A DNA stretch of 64,000 bases from Melitaea cinxia (lineage: Eukaryota > Arthropoda > Insecta > Lepidoptera > Nymphalidae). Each line of letters opens with the position of its first letter. The first letter of the stretch is position 1. The translations under genes and the position numbers were made by a program. The stretch is taken from positions 12,066,428 through 12,130,427 of the forward strand of contig NC_059400.1 of the NCBI RefSeq assembly GCF_905220565.1, written 5' to 3'. Below, piece by piece: positions 44,572 to 56,164 of this stretch. The notes under the pieces are model-generated. The model was not told where the DNA came from, did not search any database, and saw nothing but the letters and a program-made list of their open reading frames with translations.

Positions 44572-45132
44572 TTAATTGACTTCAAAAAAGGAGGAGGATA
44601 CTGAATTCGACCGTATACATATATATTTCAAAGTAGTAGGTAATTAGTTTCTTTATTAAATGTCAGTTAATGTGTATTTTATTTAATTAATATAACCAAT
44701 TAATTAAGAGAATTTGTTTTGAAAGCCTGTATATATATATATATATATATATTATGTATGTTCGGGGATAACTTCGCCGTTTATAAACCGATTTTGATAA
44801 TTCTTTTTTTAATGGAAAGGAGATATTCTAAGTGTGGTATATCTATGATAAGGATACCAGGATCTGATGATGAGAGCCCAGAGAAATCGAGGGAATCCCT
44901 CGAAAACCCGTATAACTTTTTACTGGGTGTACCGATTTTGATGATTTTTAATTTAATCGAAAGTCGATGTTTATCATGTGGTCACATTTAAATTTCATTG
45001 AGATCTAATTACAACTTTTAGAGTAATCTTTAATAATACGTATTTACTTGACTATTTTTATGTCTACCTACGTTGTATTACTTATCGGTGTAATTAAAGT
45101 CGGTTTTTTTTCGATTGCCAGCAAACACAATT
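44572..45132 (-). mobile_element. ACCGACTTC-family element
   Basis: Starts TTGACTTCAAAAAAGGAGGA and ends AAAGTCGGTTTTTTTTCGAT plus GCCAGCAAACACAATTG. An (AT)n tract lies at 44729-44754. A 90-codon frame inside is a repeat shadow. Confidence 0.8.
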
Positions 45133-46169
45133 GTTCTAATTGTATTTTTTTAATTTATTTATTACATTGACATCAAAATATCACCATAAGTATTTATTCA
45201 TTTTACATTGCGCAAAATCAAATAACAAAGTACTTTGATGATTTTATTCATCCATGGCCAGTTTAATACTCTCTCCAAGACGCTTGATTAATTTGCCTCT
45301 TGTACTTGCTCACCGTTTAATAGAATTCCAAAAATGCTACACAAAAGTTTATCACAAAACTGGTAAGTATCCGCTTTACCCTACTCTCTTTGCCCAAGAT
45401 CACATTTTTTACGCGACGTTTATAACCTCAAATAACATCATACCAATGTTCTGCATTTTTTATCTTGTTTCATTTCATTTCAAGATAATACTAAAACAGT
45501 ATAATTATATAAATATTGTGATTACTGATGAGATTTTGGACTAATCAGACAGTAAAAGTCTTGAAATATTTTAACAAAAATACTAAAATACTTGCATCTC
45601 ATACAGTCACTACAGGTCTCGACGCCAGCGTACATAGCCAACTGATCGAAACTCGTTAATGTTCGGATAACCTTGGAATACGGACACATTGACACTAACA
45701 TTTTACACAACAAAATGCGAGCATCTTCCCGCTTTCGGTGGTTCACCTTCTTTAGGTCTCCCTCCCCTACTGTTGTGCTGTTTGACCTCTACTTTTATTT
45801 TGTCTATAGAAAACGATGAGATGTTTACTCATGCTATGTATTAAAAAATATTCTAGATTTATTTCTAAGCGCATTACCCGAGAATAGTTATATTCTATTT
45901 ATTTAATTTTTGGTATAGTCTTAAATAGTAAACAAATATGGCGTACTTCCGACCACAGAAAATAGAGTAATATTGTAAGTATAGTAAAGTGACCCAAAGA
46001 GCAAATGAATGAACAATATTAAAATAAGCCATAGACGAATTTAAAATTCATTTTATGTTCAAATATTTAACGCTAACATATTGTTAAAATTATTTCAAAA
46101 CCTAATAATATATTGAATATTTTTGCTAAGAATTAGTAGAGGTACAGAATTACGAAAAATGCATATAGT
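45133..46169. other. Unassigned DNA with two exon-like patches
   Basis: 45254-45544 (plus frame, 96 codons, with GTAAGT at about 45364) and 45522-45746 (minus frame, 74 codons, cysteine-containing) look less random than their surroundings but match no family known to me. They may be decayed element or exon remnants; neither is called as a gene. Confidence 0.2.
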
Positions 46170-46495
46170 CGCTTCAGCCTGTACTGGGCATAGGCCTCTT
46201 TCCCCATGTAGAAGGATCAGAGCTAATCCACCACGCTGCTCCAATGCAGGTTGGCGGATATATTCCCTACTATGAGTAACAATCGCTATCAGGTGTACAC
46301 GATAACAACCGGGACCCACGGCTTAACGTGCTCTCCGAGGCACGGTGGGGAGACCCACAAGAACTGCACAAACACCCAGAACACGGCAAACACCTGTATG
46401 GCCAATACAAATGTTTGTCATGTGCGGGGATCGAGCCCGCAACCGCCAGCGCAACAGATACCATCCATGGCTGTGACCGTTGCGCCAACGCGGCG
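46170..46495 (-). mobile_element. tRNA-headed SINE
   Basis: Tail at left (GTACTGGGCATAGGCCTCTT), head at right (GGGATCGAGCCCGCAACCGC). The flanks AAAATGCATATA (46156-) and AAAATGTATATA (46504-) may be a diverged target-site duplication. Confidence 0.8.
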
Positions 46496-46923
46496 TCAAC
46501 AACAAAATGTATATATATATATTAATCGAGCATCGAGCATAAAAGGAAACAAATTTATATTTCGTTTATGTGAAATGGTCGATAAAAACGACGTCAAAAA
46601 TAAAATTTACAACAAAATACTGCCAAATAAGCATGTGTTTAGAAAAAAAGTCTACCCTATTAATATTATTGTCACATTATTTGTATTTACTATGAATAAA
46701 ATACTTGCGGCGGCGCACATTTTCTCTCTATCATTTAAAAAAAAGGACTAATAACTTTGTTCTCCACGAAGCTCTCATTGGGTAATCCAAAGTCTCAACC
46801 TAAAGTCTTAAAATTTTTTCCTGTGAACTACAGTAAACTTTTATGCCATTGCTATGTGGTATACTTTAATATTATAATATGGGATAGCGTTAAAAATGTT
46901 CAGGGCGAAATTGATATTCAGAA

Positions 46924-47237
46924 ATATTCATAATAAAAATAAAACCTTTAAAATGTTTTACCATAAAAGATTGACATTTGCAATATTTTGTAAGGATTTT
47001 TTTTGCAAAAAAAAAAACAGTTTATAACAAAAAAACAAATTAATAACAAATCGCAATAAAACAAATTAATAACAAAAAAACAAATTAATAACAAATCGCA
47101 ATCGAATATTCATAATAAAAATAAAACCTTTACAATGTTTTACCATAAAAGATTGACATTTGCAATATTTTGTAAGGTTTTTTTTTGCAAAAAAAAAAAA
47201 CAGTTAATAACAAAAAAACAAATTAATAACAAATCGC
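46924..47237. repeat. Local 182-bp tandem duplication, AT-rich
   Basis: ATATTCATAATAAAAATAAAACC starts at 46924 and again at 47106, followed both times by TTTACCATAAAAGATTGACA. The first unit has an additional internal repeat of ACAAATTAATAACAAATCGC. Confidence 0.9.
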
Positions 47238-48159
47238 TTTACAGTAACATTATTTAACAAATTATAATTCGTGAAAATTTAAAATATAGGTAAAGAACAT
47301 GGCCTTATTTGTCGCTCATGCTGTTCACTTATACTCATTCACCTCTAAAAATATTATGACCACATCTCTATTTTCCTTTAAAAAAAGATATTGAAATATC
47401 ATATTCAAAAATATTAGTTATCTGTACTCTCGGAATTCGTATTTTAATAGTTTTTATGTGTTTAAAATGATAAATTGATATTTGTTTTTAGTGAAATAAA
47501 TAGTAAATGGAGTTTTACAAATGTCCGTAAGCTAATGTGTTGTGGAAGTGAGTGATAAATGCGCAAAAAACGTGAATTACGATTGACAGGGGTTTGTTTA
47601 CCAAATAAGACTCTTCCAAAAAAACGGAATATAGATCTTTTCGGCATTTTTTTTTTAAAGTTTTGTAATACCCTATAAAAGGTTTTAACGAAATTTAAAT
47701 TGGCTAAATAGCCATAAGTCCGCATTTTGTACTTCACAGTCTGTAACTGTCTTAAAATATTTTTAATGTATAAAATATATTTGTTGTGTACCATAAAGTA
47801 TAAATAAACGATATAAATAAATAAAATTGGAAAATTTTTGTTTTGTGATCAAATTTGTTGAAATTTAACAGTTGGGTTAGCTAGTTACGATAAGACTTAT
47901 CGTAACTAATACCGTATAAGTAAAATTACGATAACAATATGATTAAAAGATTATTTACCTCAAGTCGTGAAGGTTAACAAATGATTAATGAACTAACTTT
48001 TATTGCTATGTAAACAAAAAAAATAATTAAAGTTTATTGTTTTACATGAATTATCCTTCATAATTTGTGATAATTAAATTAATTGCTAACTATCGCTTTG
48101 ATGTCATTACCATTCTTTTACCTCCACAGATCTATTGACATTAACGAATACATTTACAA
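47238..48159. other. AT-rich intergenic DNA
   Basis: A 110-codon minus frame (47462-47794) is Lys/Phe/Leu-rich without a domain and is probably chance. Confidence 0.4.
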
Positions 48160-48570
48160 TTCGGCCTATATATTTTTTTTATATATTTTCGGGGACAACT
48201 TTTTTTTTTTTTTTCTTTTTATTTGGGAAAACAAACAGTATTACAATGGGTATCAACAACATCAGTATATATACAAAAAGTACTTATCGTAATACCAACA
48301 CCGTTTACCACGGATTACACATCGAACTTTGTCGTTTATGAATCGATTTTAATAATTCTTTTTTGTTGAAAAGGAAACATTCCAGGGGTGTTACCATAAT
48401 AAGGAAACCAGGATCTGTTGATGGCACCCTAGAGAAATCGAGGACAACCCTCGAAAATCGTGGTAACGACTAGTGCGTTTGTTAATTTTTTTCGTCAACT
48501 TACGTTGTATTACTTGTCGATGTAATTAAAGGTGGTTTTTTTCGTTTGCGGGCAAACACAATGATAAAAT
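48160..48570 (-). mobile_element. ACCGACTTC-family element, truncated
   Basis: TTTCGGGGACAACTT, GGAAACCAGGATCTGTTGAT and TTACTTGTCGATGTAATTAA; ends TTTCGTTTGCGGGCAAACAC, the terminal hairpin (GTTTGC/GCAAAC). Confidence 0.75.
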
Positions 48571-48652
48571 TTTACAACCAGCGTGGCAAACTTTAAAATT
48601 CACAAAATATGATTTTCTTTATACTATAAGGCATTTATCCACAGTATCCGTA

Positions 48653-48800
48653 CTAATATTATAAATGTGAAAGTGAGTTTGTTTGTTTGTTTATTCCACT
48701 TTCACGGCTCAACGGCTTGACCGATCGCCATGAAATTTAGAATATACATAGCTAGGAACCCGGAACGGACATAGGCTTCCTTACATTCTAGAAAAATACG
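48653..48800 (+). mobile_element. Helitron 5' portion
   Basis: TACTAATATTATAAATGTGAAAG, (GTTT)n, then CACGGCTCAACGGCTTGACC; closely similar to 36847-37025. Confidence 0.5.
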
Positions 48801-49132
48801 AAGTTTTCTAGGTATAGCGAAAAAACCTTACGAGCGCAACCGTCTGAATCATCATGTCACAATCAAATCTCATCAATGATAAAGCAAGAATCCTCTTCCT
48901 TGATAATAGTTGCCTTAATTTTATTTTAATACGTTGTACATGGGATATTACAAATAAAAGCTTATTTATTGATTAATCCTTTAATGTAATGTGAAATGAA
49001 ATAGTATAGTCGTGTATCGCCACTATTATTGAAATAATATAAAATAAGTAGTAGAATAAGGTCAATGCAATTTATTATTGACAGCTGTCAATTTGTAATT
49101 GTTTACTTTTTTGCTGTCAACTATTTTTTAAC

Positions 49133-49328
49133 TGACTTCCAAAAAAGGAGGAGGTTCTCAATTCGACTTTATTTTTTTTAATGTCAGAACTTTACTTTTG
49201 TTACCTCAGAACTTTTTACTTGGTGGACCGATTTCGATGATTCTTTTTTTAATCTAAAGGTGGTGCATGTCATGTGGTTCCGTTTAAATTTAATTACAAT
49301 CTAACAAATTCTTCTTGAGTTATATCTG
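49133..49328 (-). mobile_element. ACCGACTTC-family element, right-end half
   Basis: TGACTTCCAAAAAAGGAGGA, GAGGTTCTCAATTCGACTTT and TTGGTGGACCGATTTCGATG; truncated where the next SINE begins. Confidence 0.75.
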
Positions 49329-49535
49329 ATTCGGGTGTTTGTGCAGTCCTAGTGGGTCTCCTCACCGTGCCTCGGAGAGCACATTAAGTCGTCGATCCCG
49401 CTTGTTATCATGTACACCTAATAGCTATCATTACTCATAGTAGGGAATATATCCGCCAACTCGCATTGGAGCAGCGTGGTAAAATAAGCTCTGATCCTTC
49501 TTTTACATGGAGAAAGAGCAGTGGGATATTACAGG
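49329..49535 (+). mobile_element. tRNA-headed SINE lacking its head
   Basis: Starts within the core (TTTGTGCAGTCCTAGTGGGT) and ends GTGGGATATTACAGGCTAAA, so it is a 5'-truncated copy abutting the ACCGACTTC element. Confidence 0.75.
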
Positions 49536-50640
49536 CTAAAAAAAATACTTATTGGTTAACAGCTGTATTCGGAATATAGTTCGCGTGGGAAATTATATCT
49601 GGACACTCATCATTTTTTTAACCGCGTGATCTTGATCCCGCAGGAATTCTGGGATTAAATTATATATTGACATGTGACCTCCTTTATATTATTTTGGGAT
49701 TTTAGTTTTTATTGCTCACAAAAATTGTATTTACTAGAAAATGAACAGTTATTTATTGCGGGTTTTCCCGCGTAAATGCCGACTACGAGGGAATACCGAA
49801 ATAAAAAGAAGCCTATATGTTGCTTCACAACCTCCTCTATCCTTCAGTGAAGGATTCGTACAAAAATCGATTCAACAGTACAACATGTATAGCAGATAAT
49901 TGTTATTTTTATGATAGTCCGTGGAGTAAGCGTCAGTTATTTATTGATTACTTTAGTTTGGCAGTTGCTGGCTTTAACAATAGAGCTGCCTTCTCTGCAT
50001 TCACTACAAATTGCGCTTCCAATATCACGCCAGCTTTCGACGAGGTATGTACTTAAAGAATCTGGACTTGAAGCCATGCATCAATACTGAGTCTAATTAT
50101 CGTTTCGGAATATGAGTCTTTAATCAATAGTCTGACTTGGACTGCGCCTATCCATTAAAATTGTTCGATACTGTCCCCATTCCAGTTTTATATTTGCAGT
50201 CTGCAAAGAATTCTTGAAAATTCTAGATTTCAAACTATTTGAACTAATACAGACTGATGTGTCTTGTACTGTTTTCAGACATTTAATAACTGTACAACGT
50301 CTTTGGTAACGAAAATTTAATGAAAAGGATAAATGAACTGTAATACAAGTAAATGATTTAAAAATAAGCACACATTTCACATATGACTTTCATGCCCTGA
50401 AGAGCCTCTGCCCTCTCGCCTAAATATTAATATAGAATGAATTTAAATCACGTCAAATTTTATTTTAATTAATTCAGTAGCATCGACGAAAGGGACAGAA
50501 TTCTAGTTAAATAAAATAAAAACGTATTTTTGACATGAGTAATGAGTTTTTTATTTATTTTTTATTTTTTTATTTATGCATTAACAAAAACTTAGAACTA
50601 ACATTACAGTTACCCAATGCGTTAGTTAAGTTTATCACAA
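49536..50640. other. AT-rich intergenic DNA
   Basis: 49755-49880 (CCCGCGTAAATGCCGACTAC...) resembles repeat-derived DNA but is unassigned. A plus frame at 49817-50056 has no recognisable domain. Confidence 0.3.
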
Positions 50641-50643
50641 CAA

Positions 50644-50750
50644 GTAATATTAAATTTAACAAACAATTTAAACAATTTTTATTTAATTAAAGTTTAAATT
50701 GTTTGTTAAATTTAATGTTACTTACATTAAATTTAACAAACAATTTAAAC
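50644..50750. repeat. AT-rich palindrome plus third direct copy
   Basis: Arm TTAAATTTAACAAACAATTT (50644-50673) is inverted at 50692-50721 across an 18-base spacer, and repeated again in the original orientation at 50722-50750. Confidence 0.9.
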
Positions 50751-51952
50751 AATTCAATAAAGACAAAATAATCAAAAAATATAAAATAATCAATAAATAA
50801 TAACACTTAAAAAATTCATATAATTCATAAAAAACAAACATAATAATAATACAAATTAGTACATTTATATTAATAAAATTAAAATCAATGTCAATATATA
50901 ACATTAAATTTAAATTACGCTTCAAAAAAATTGTAATATGTCATACATATACACAAATAACAATATTGAGGATATAATATCTAATTTTTTTACTAAAGTA
51001 CATATAAATTAATGTCACATTAATTGTTATTTATTAATGATCAGGTATGCAATTTAGACAGAAAAACCATTTAAAAAACCAATCTGTCTATGTGGTGAAT
51101 TTACTTTATGGTAAAAAAAAATCCAAATCAATCGAAAGTAGGTGCAACCAGTGGTGCATTTACCACTAGGCCGAGTAGGCTAGAGCCTAGGACGGCAAAT
51201 TATGCCTAAATGTCATGTTTGAAACATTATTATATAGATACAGAAAATGAATTGAGCATGGCCACACATCAATGGCTAACTAAAAAAAGGTCAGCCGAAA
51301 TATACTTTCCTTCGATTAGATTATATTAAGGAATTATGGTATGGGCTGCCTAAAAAAAAGGTCAGCCGAAATCGATTGCTACACTTGGCCATTTTTCGAG
51401 TGGCTATGACCACAACCTTTATTACTAGGAGCGGCAAATATTGAATAGCCTACAAGAGTCACAGGCATTGTTTTGTCCGAAAAACAAATGTAACTAAAAT
51501 TATAATAAAGTATCTTTAAATGTGTACAAGCGACATTATTTTCAGGAATATTCGTATTGGGATATACAAGAGAAAACTCTACTGCAATTACGATTGAATA
51601 CCAAGCACAAGTAAGAACGTTTATTTATAATTTTTACAAATTCATAGAATAACAAAATATTTTGTTTGTTTTCTTAATATTAAGCGTTTTTAAAATAGGC
51701 AGCTGTATTTGCAAAAAGTAATATTTGTTGAAGTTATCTTATCCACACATTATGCACACATTAATTAAGACAAAATTTTACAACACTTGCGATGGCGTTC
51801 TTATCACCAAGATCTTTTTAATCTTCTTTAACTTCAGACTACCACGTGTAGAAAGAAGAATTATGACTACTAGACACATATCACAAATTATAGTTTTATA
51901 AAAACATAAATACTAGCGTATGTAAAATAATAATTTAATGAATTAATAAATA
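50751..51952. other. AT-rich DNA downstream of the PSI gene
   Basis: 51145-51195 (GAGTAGGCTAGAGCCTAGGA) resembles the foldback loop at 34100. AAAAAAGGTCAGCCGAAAT is repeated at 51283 and 51354. Otherwise unassigned. Confidence 0.35.
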
Positions 51953-51958
51953 TTTATT
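51953..51958 (-). other. Poly(A) signal of the PSI-domain gene
   Basis: AATAAA on the minus strand, 17 bases after the TAG stop, implies a very short 3'-UTR. It supports the ORF being the terminal exon. Confidence 0.5.
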
Positions 51959-51974
51959 TATACAATCACAAACA

Positions 51975-52556
51975 CTATTTATATTTATTTTTACAAGCGA
52001 TACATGTCGGCTCTAAATCACATCGACAAACCTTAAAAGGAAGTGATCCGTCGAAAGCTTTACTGTAATTCCATAAAACCTTTACACTACCTTCGATGTA
52101 AGGATTCTCAGATTCGTTTTTCATTTTAAAGCTCTCGCAATAAACTGTATCCGCTAGTAAGATGGCCGTTAGTGCGAATTCCTCGCCGTTCAAATTAATT
52201 TTGCATTTCCATGGCGTGAATGCCATAAAAAGATATATTTGTGTTATCTTTACTGAAATAATTTCTTTTTTGCCATTTGCGAATGTTAGATCTGCGGTGT
52301 CTGCGATTCTTGGGCAAAAGTCTGGTCCGGCCATAAGAGCTTGATTTTGTTTTGGATATATCACGTTGTCATTGCCACAGCGTTGCTTCGTACACAAACT
52401 CTTGGCAACACACCATGTGCAAATGCTTTGGGAGATACATGAGTTACATGAAGTGTGAATACTACAGACGTCCTCTTTCGTATGAACCACGAGATCTCCC
52501 GCTAAACAGCGCAATACTAAACTAGAAATTATAACAATCACGAAATTGCAAATCAT
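51975..52556 (-). CDS. Short secreted PSI-domain protein, plexin-like
   Basis: This is a 193-residue protein of unknown role, predicted to be secreted. Residues 1-20 form a signal peptide (hydrophobic core FVIVIISSLVL, cleavage likely near LAG|D). Residues 31-81 contain eight cysteines (31, 37, 40, 46, 49, 55, 60, 81) with CSIHTSCNSC and CTWC, the spacing of a PSI domain. Residues 95-175 look like the beta-rich segment that follows PSI in plexins, with cysteines 118 and 140 and two N-glycosylation sequons (NES, NYS). The end, CRCDLEPTCIAC, resembles the start of a second PSI repeat and stops there. No membrane segment or intracellular part exists. Splice acceptor, donor, TATA and poly(A) signals line up around it, so it appears to be a complete small gene. 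Alternatives are a different PSI family, or an exon of a larger gene. The plexin link is by eye. Confidence 0.85.
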   Translation of the reverse strand: MICNFVIVIISSLVLRCLAGDLVVHTKEDVCSIHTSCNSCISQSICTWCVAKSLCTKQRCGNDNVIYPKQNQALMAGPDFCPRIADTADLTFANGKKEIISVKITQIYLFMAFTPWKCKINLNGEEFALTAILLADTVYCESFKMKNESENPYIEGSVKVLWNYSKAFDGSLPFKVCRCDLEPTCIACKNKYK

Positions 52557-52777
52557 TTTGTACCTGTAATTAATAACTCTATGTTATAAAATTTAATTTA
52601 AAGCATATTACTTATTACAGATAAATCAAAAATTATATTTACAAACTATTTACTTGCATAAATTTATTAAATATAATAGATATTATTATAAAATAATATT
52701 AATAACATTACATAACTTGTGATTAAAAAACGAAACTGTTGGACAATATTATTATTTATACAAGTACATTGACTTAC

Positions 52778-52846
52778 CGTCGTTATTCTAAGTTTTAGTA
52801 CAAACTAACAGCTATATGTATCACCTAAAAAAGTACTTATGTAACT
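52778..52846 (-). other. Predicted 5'-UTR exon 1 of the PSI-domain gene
   Basis: From a predicted start site at 52846, about 69 bases run to a donor that reads ACG|GTAAGT on the minus strand (GT at 52777-52776). The matching acceptor, TTAATTACAG|GTACAAA, ends at 52564, seven bases upstream of the ATG. The implied intron is 214 bases. It is a prediction without transcript evidence. Confidence 0.6.
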
Positions 52847-52879
52847 GTGAATGATTGCGTAAGAAAATCTTCTTATATA
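52843..52879 (-). promoter_or_regulatory. TATA box and initiator of the PSI-domain gene
   Basis: On the minus strand TATATAAG lies at 52879-52872 and CACAGTTAC, resembling the arthropod initiator TCAGTY, has its candidate +1 A at 52846. The TATA box starts 33 bases upstream of that A, a normal distance. The 5'-UTR exon and donor follow directly. Confidence 0.55.
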
Positions 52880-54030
52880 TTGACGTAGGTTATCGATTGA
52901 GTTCGGATAGGAAATGAGCTTAGAAAGCAAAATTAATATGATATTGATGCATACAGGTCATCGCTTGTTATATTTACTATTATTGTAAAGTCAAAGCAAT
53001 TATTAGTTTTATTCTGCCTTGGGGCCAGGATATGTGTATCTAATTTAAAAATTATTTTACACAGTAAAAAACTATTGTATTGTATTTTTAGAACAATTTA
53101 AATAATTTATTTTGGGCCACAAGATATCATTTTGTCCCTTAAGAGCAAAGCTATTACCACAAAACACATCTTCAAACTAGTCATCTAATATTTGTTCGAC
53201 GTATGACCGTAGTAGTTACTCAAATTTATTGAAAAAATACCTTACGTTAAAAATAATTACAGTTTTAATATACATACAATAACAACAAAAAAAAAAAAAC
53301 AATTTTCACCATTACTAATAATTTAAAATTATCAATAAATTTGTCATTGTGAATAAAAATCCAGTTATCTTAAAAATATTTTTTATATACAAATATTATA
53401 TATGGTACATATATATGGTAAATGTATGGTATACATATATGGTAAAACCATTTTCTTAATATATATATTGTACATAAATGTTACGAGTAGTACCTACATA
53501 TAAGGCGAAGCTTAGCTTAACTACTGATAAAAGGTCAATCGAACTGTAATATTGTATAAATAACATTAAGATAATACGTACGTAAGATATGGTGATGCTT
53601 AAACACGTGTTAAATCAAACTAACCTGACCTCTCGTAATATTGACTATTCAAAATATTTAAATACCAGTTATTTACAAAAGTTTTGTTTTATTTTGATCA
53701 CTTTGGAGTTATCAGTTCACTGAGAACCAGAGTAGTACCCGAAGCGCACCCTCACCTGCCGGTTTTTGGTCCACGGGGGTCCGAAACTAGGACCCCCACT
53801 CACAAGCAGACAAGCAAGCAGGGTAATCAAAAGAAAAAGTACTTTAAATATCATTTGTCGTGGTTTGCATTTCCTCAGAAACACGATGGAAAGACTAGAG
53901 GAACGAAAACCTATACTATACATATATACAGAATATCGAATACAAATTAAATCGAAAAGTCGAACTACGGTCTACTAAGAGCTATCGTCATCGTCATAAC
54001 GGGGTCACATTCCTTATATATATAGGTATA
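52880..54030. other. DNA upstream of the PSI gene
   Basis: AT-rich; includes TATGGTA-type short tandem motifs at 53400-53455 and a GC-richer unassigned patch at 53720-53810. Confidence 0.35.
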
Positions 54031-54240
54031 CTAGCTGAACCCGCAAAAGTTGTTTTGCCATATATGTTATTAACCCCCTTAATCCCCCACTTATAACTTA
54101 GGGGTATGAAAAATAGATGTTGGCTGATTCTCAGATCTACCCGATATGCACACAAAATTTCATAAAAATCGGTCCAGCTGTTTCGAAAGTGTATGGTAAC
54201 TAACATTGTGACAAAAATATATGTATACAAAAATATATAT
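54031..54240 (-). mobile_element. Non-autonomous Helitron, sister of 27113-27327
   Basis: CTAG at 54031-54034, minus-strand hairpin GGCAAAACAACTTTTGCGGG, and the same interior (AACAGCTGGACCGATTTTTA). The 5' end has degraded into AT repeats. Confidence 0.75.
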
Positions 54241-55027
54241 ATACAAACACATGCATATGAGTATATAACAAATACTTACCTAGGGCCTATTTCGCCGGAT
54301 GGGATAACGCTATTTGATGAATAACGTCATCCAACAGATAAAAGTTTTTGATACATTATTCTTATTTACCATCGAATCCCACTATATTTATGACATATTT
54401 CTATTTGAAAAAATGAATCTGAAAGTTGGAGTTTGTTAATTAAAGACAAATAGTTCCTAATGGCTTATTCTGTGTCATGCTGTTAAATTGTTCTTTGTCT
54501 ATTCGTTACATATTTGCAGGATAAACTTTATCCATAACCGGTAGAACCAGCCTAGTATACTAACATTAAACCTTACGATCAACTTTAGTAGAGCCAATAT
54601 CAAAGTACTCGATGTCAATTCTGTTAACAAAACCTACTTGCGTTTCGTGTTTAAATTAAATGTACACACGAGAGCAGGGCACTGTGATTAGACAGGCATT
54701 TCCAATTTGCTTGTTTGTATTTAATTTCAGTACTACACTCAGCTATTTAAAACTCTTGTTAAATGTCGATTATGGAAGTGAAGACAAGTGATTCTTCATT
54801 TTTTTTAATTAATAATCTTAGTACCAAAGTAAGTGAAATGAGAACAAATAATAAGATCCCAAGTAATTAATTATAAAACGAAAACCATAATAAGTTCTTA
54901 TAGATGCGTACACTTTTTATAGTCTTGATCCGAGTTTGTGATTTTTTTATAATTTACATCAATCGTATCGTTGATACAAACTTCAAAATTCAATAAATAA
55001 TAGACAATGATATTAAGACGTGCTGTG
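54241..55027. other. AT-rich intergenic DNA
   Basis: Nothing recognised. Confidence 0.45.
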
Positions 55028-55265
55028 TAGTTACGGCAGTAAGGAATATAGCCGCTCCCTCTCTTCCCTGGGTGTCGTAAGAGGCTAGTAAGAGATAACA
55101 CAGTTCCACTACCACCTTAGAACTTAAAAAGCTGACCGATGGCGGGATATCCATTCAACTGTTGGCTTTGAAATACAGGTCGAAAAGGGGTAGCAGTGTC
55201 TTCTGTGCGACAAAGCCAGCCCTGCGGTCACCAACCCGCCTGCCCAGCGTGGTGACTATAGGCTT
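55028..55265 (+). mobile_element. LINE-tailed retroposon, 3'-truncated
   Basis: Head TTACGGCAGTAAGGAATATA through GCCTGCCCAGCGTGGTGACT; the LINE-like tail is missing. Confidence 0.75.
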
Positions 55266-55643
55266 GGACTATAGGTACTTGAGTTCAAAAAAAGAAAAAT
55301 ATATTTCTTATACGAGTAACATATATCTTTTACGGTTTTACGTACTTACGTACGCCTTTCGTAAGTAAGATGCCATCATGTTACAAATAACGCGAAACGT
55401 TATCTGCGATAAAACGTCACAACCAAGTCTCTTTATAATTACGAAATTCCTTTCATACTGAATAAGACGCGTTTATTACGAAGTAAATTAATTTTTATGT
55501 CTAATTTGATTTAATTTTTTCTTGTCTTGGTACCTATAGTTTGCCTATAGTTGCCAAAATCTTTTACCTAGTCGTAGATATAGAAAAACATGTAGAGATA
55601 CATAAAGCAGTAAAAGAATTTACTATATATTTGAATGTAATTT

Positions 55644-55984
55644 CGCTTCAGCCTGTAATATCCCACTGTTGGGCATAGGCCTCTTTCCCCATGTAGGAGA
55701 AGGATCAGAGCTTAATCCACCACGCTGCTCCAATGCGGGTTGGCGGATATATTCCCTACTATGAGTAACGATCGCTATCAGGTGTACATGATAACAACCG
55801 GGACCGACGGCTTAACGTGCTCTCCGAGGCACGGTGGAGAGACCCACAAGGACTGCACAAACACCTAGACCATGGCAAACACCTGTATGGCCAATACAAA
55901 TGTATGTCATGTGCGGGGATCGAACCCGCAACCGCCAGCGCAACCGGCACAATCCATAGCTGTGACCGTTGCGCCAACGCGGCG
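55644..55984 (-). mobile_element. tRNA-headed SINE, intact, with 12-bp target-site duplication
   Basis: Flanked by TGAATGTAATTT at 55632-55643 and 55985-55996. Tail at left (TAATATCCCACTGTTGGGCA), core, then tRNA-like head with GGGGATCGAACCCGCAACCG at right. The best-preserved copy; its 341 bp define the family. Confidence 0.9.
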
Positions 55985-56164
55985 TGAATGTAATTTATGT
56001 TATTTCTATTAGACCATTAAAATTATATATCAAAAATCTCATAAATATATTCTATAATAAACTAAACTAAATATAGCACAGAACTGAGAGTACATTTCAA
56101 ATTTTTCTAACGTTGTTTACTTACCGCCAATAATCGATATATTTAAATTAAAAAAAAAAAACTT

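Noticed and set aside
46251..46751. 166-codon plus-strand frame as a gene
   Set aside because: Most of it is the antisense reading of a tRNA-headed SINE; the same peptide text recurs at 38822 and in other SINE copies.
47462..47794. 110-codon minus-strand frame
   Set aside because: Composition follows AT-rich DNA (Lys, Phe, Leu, Asn); no domain, signal or splice context.
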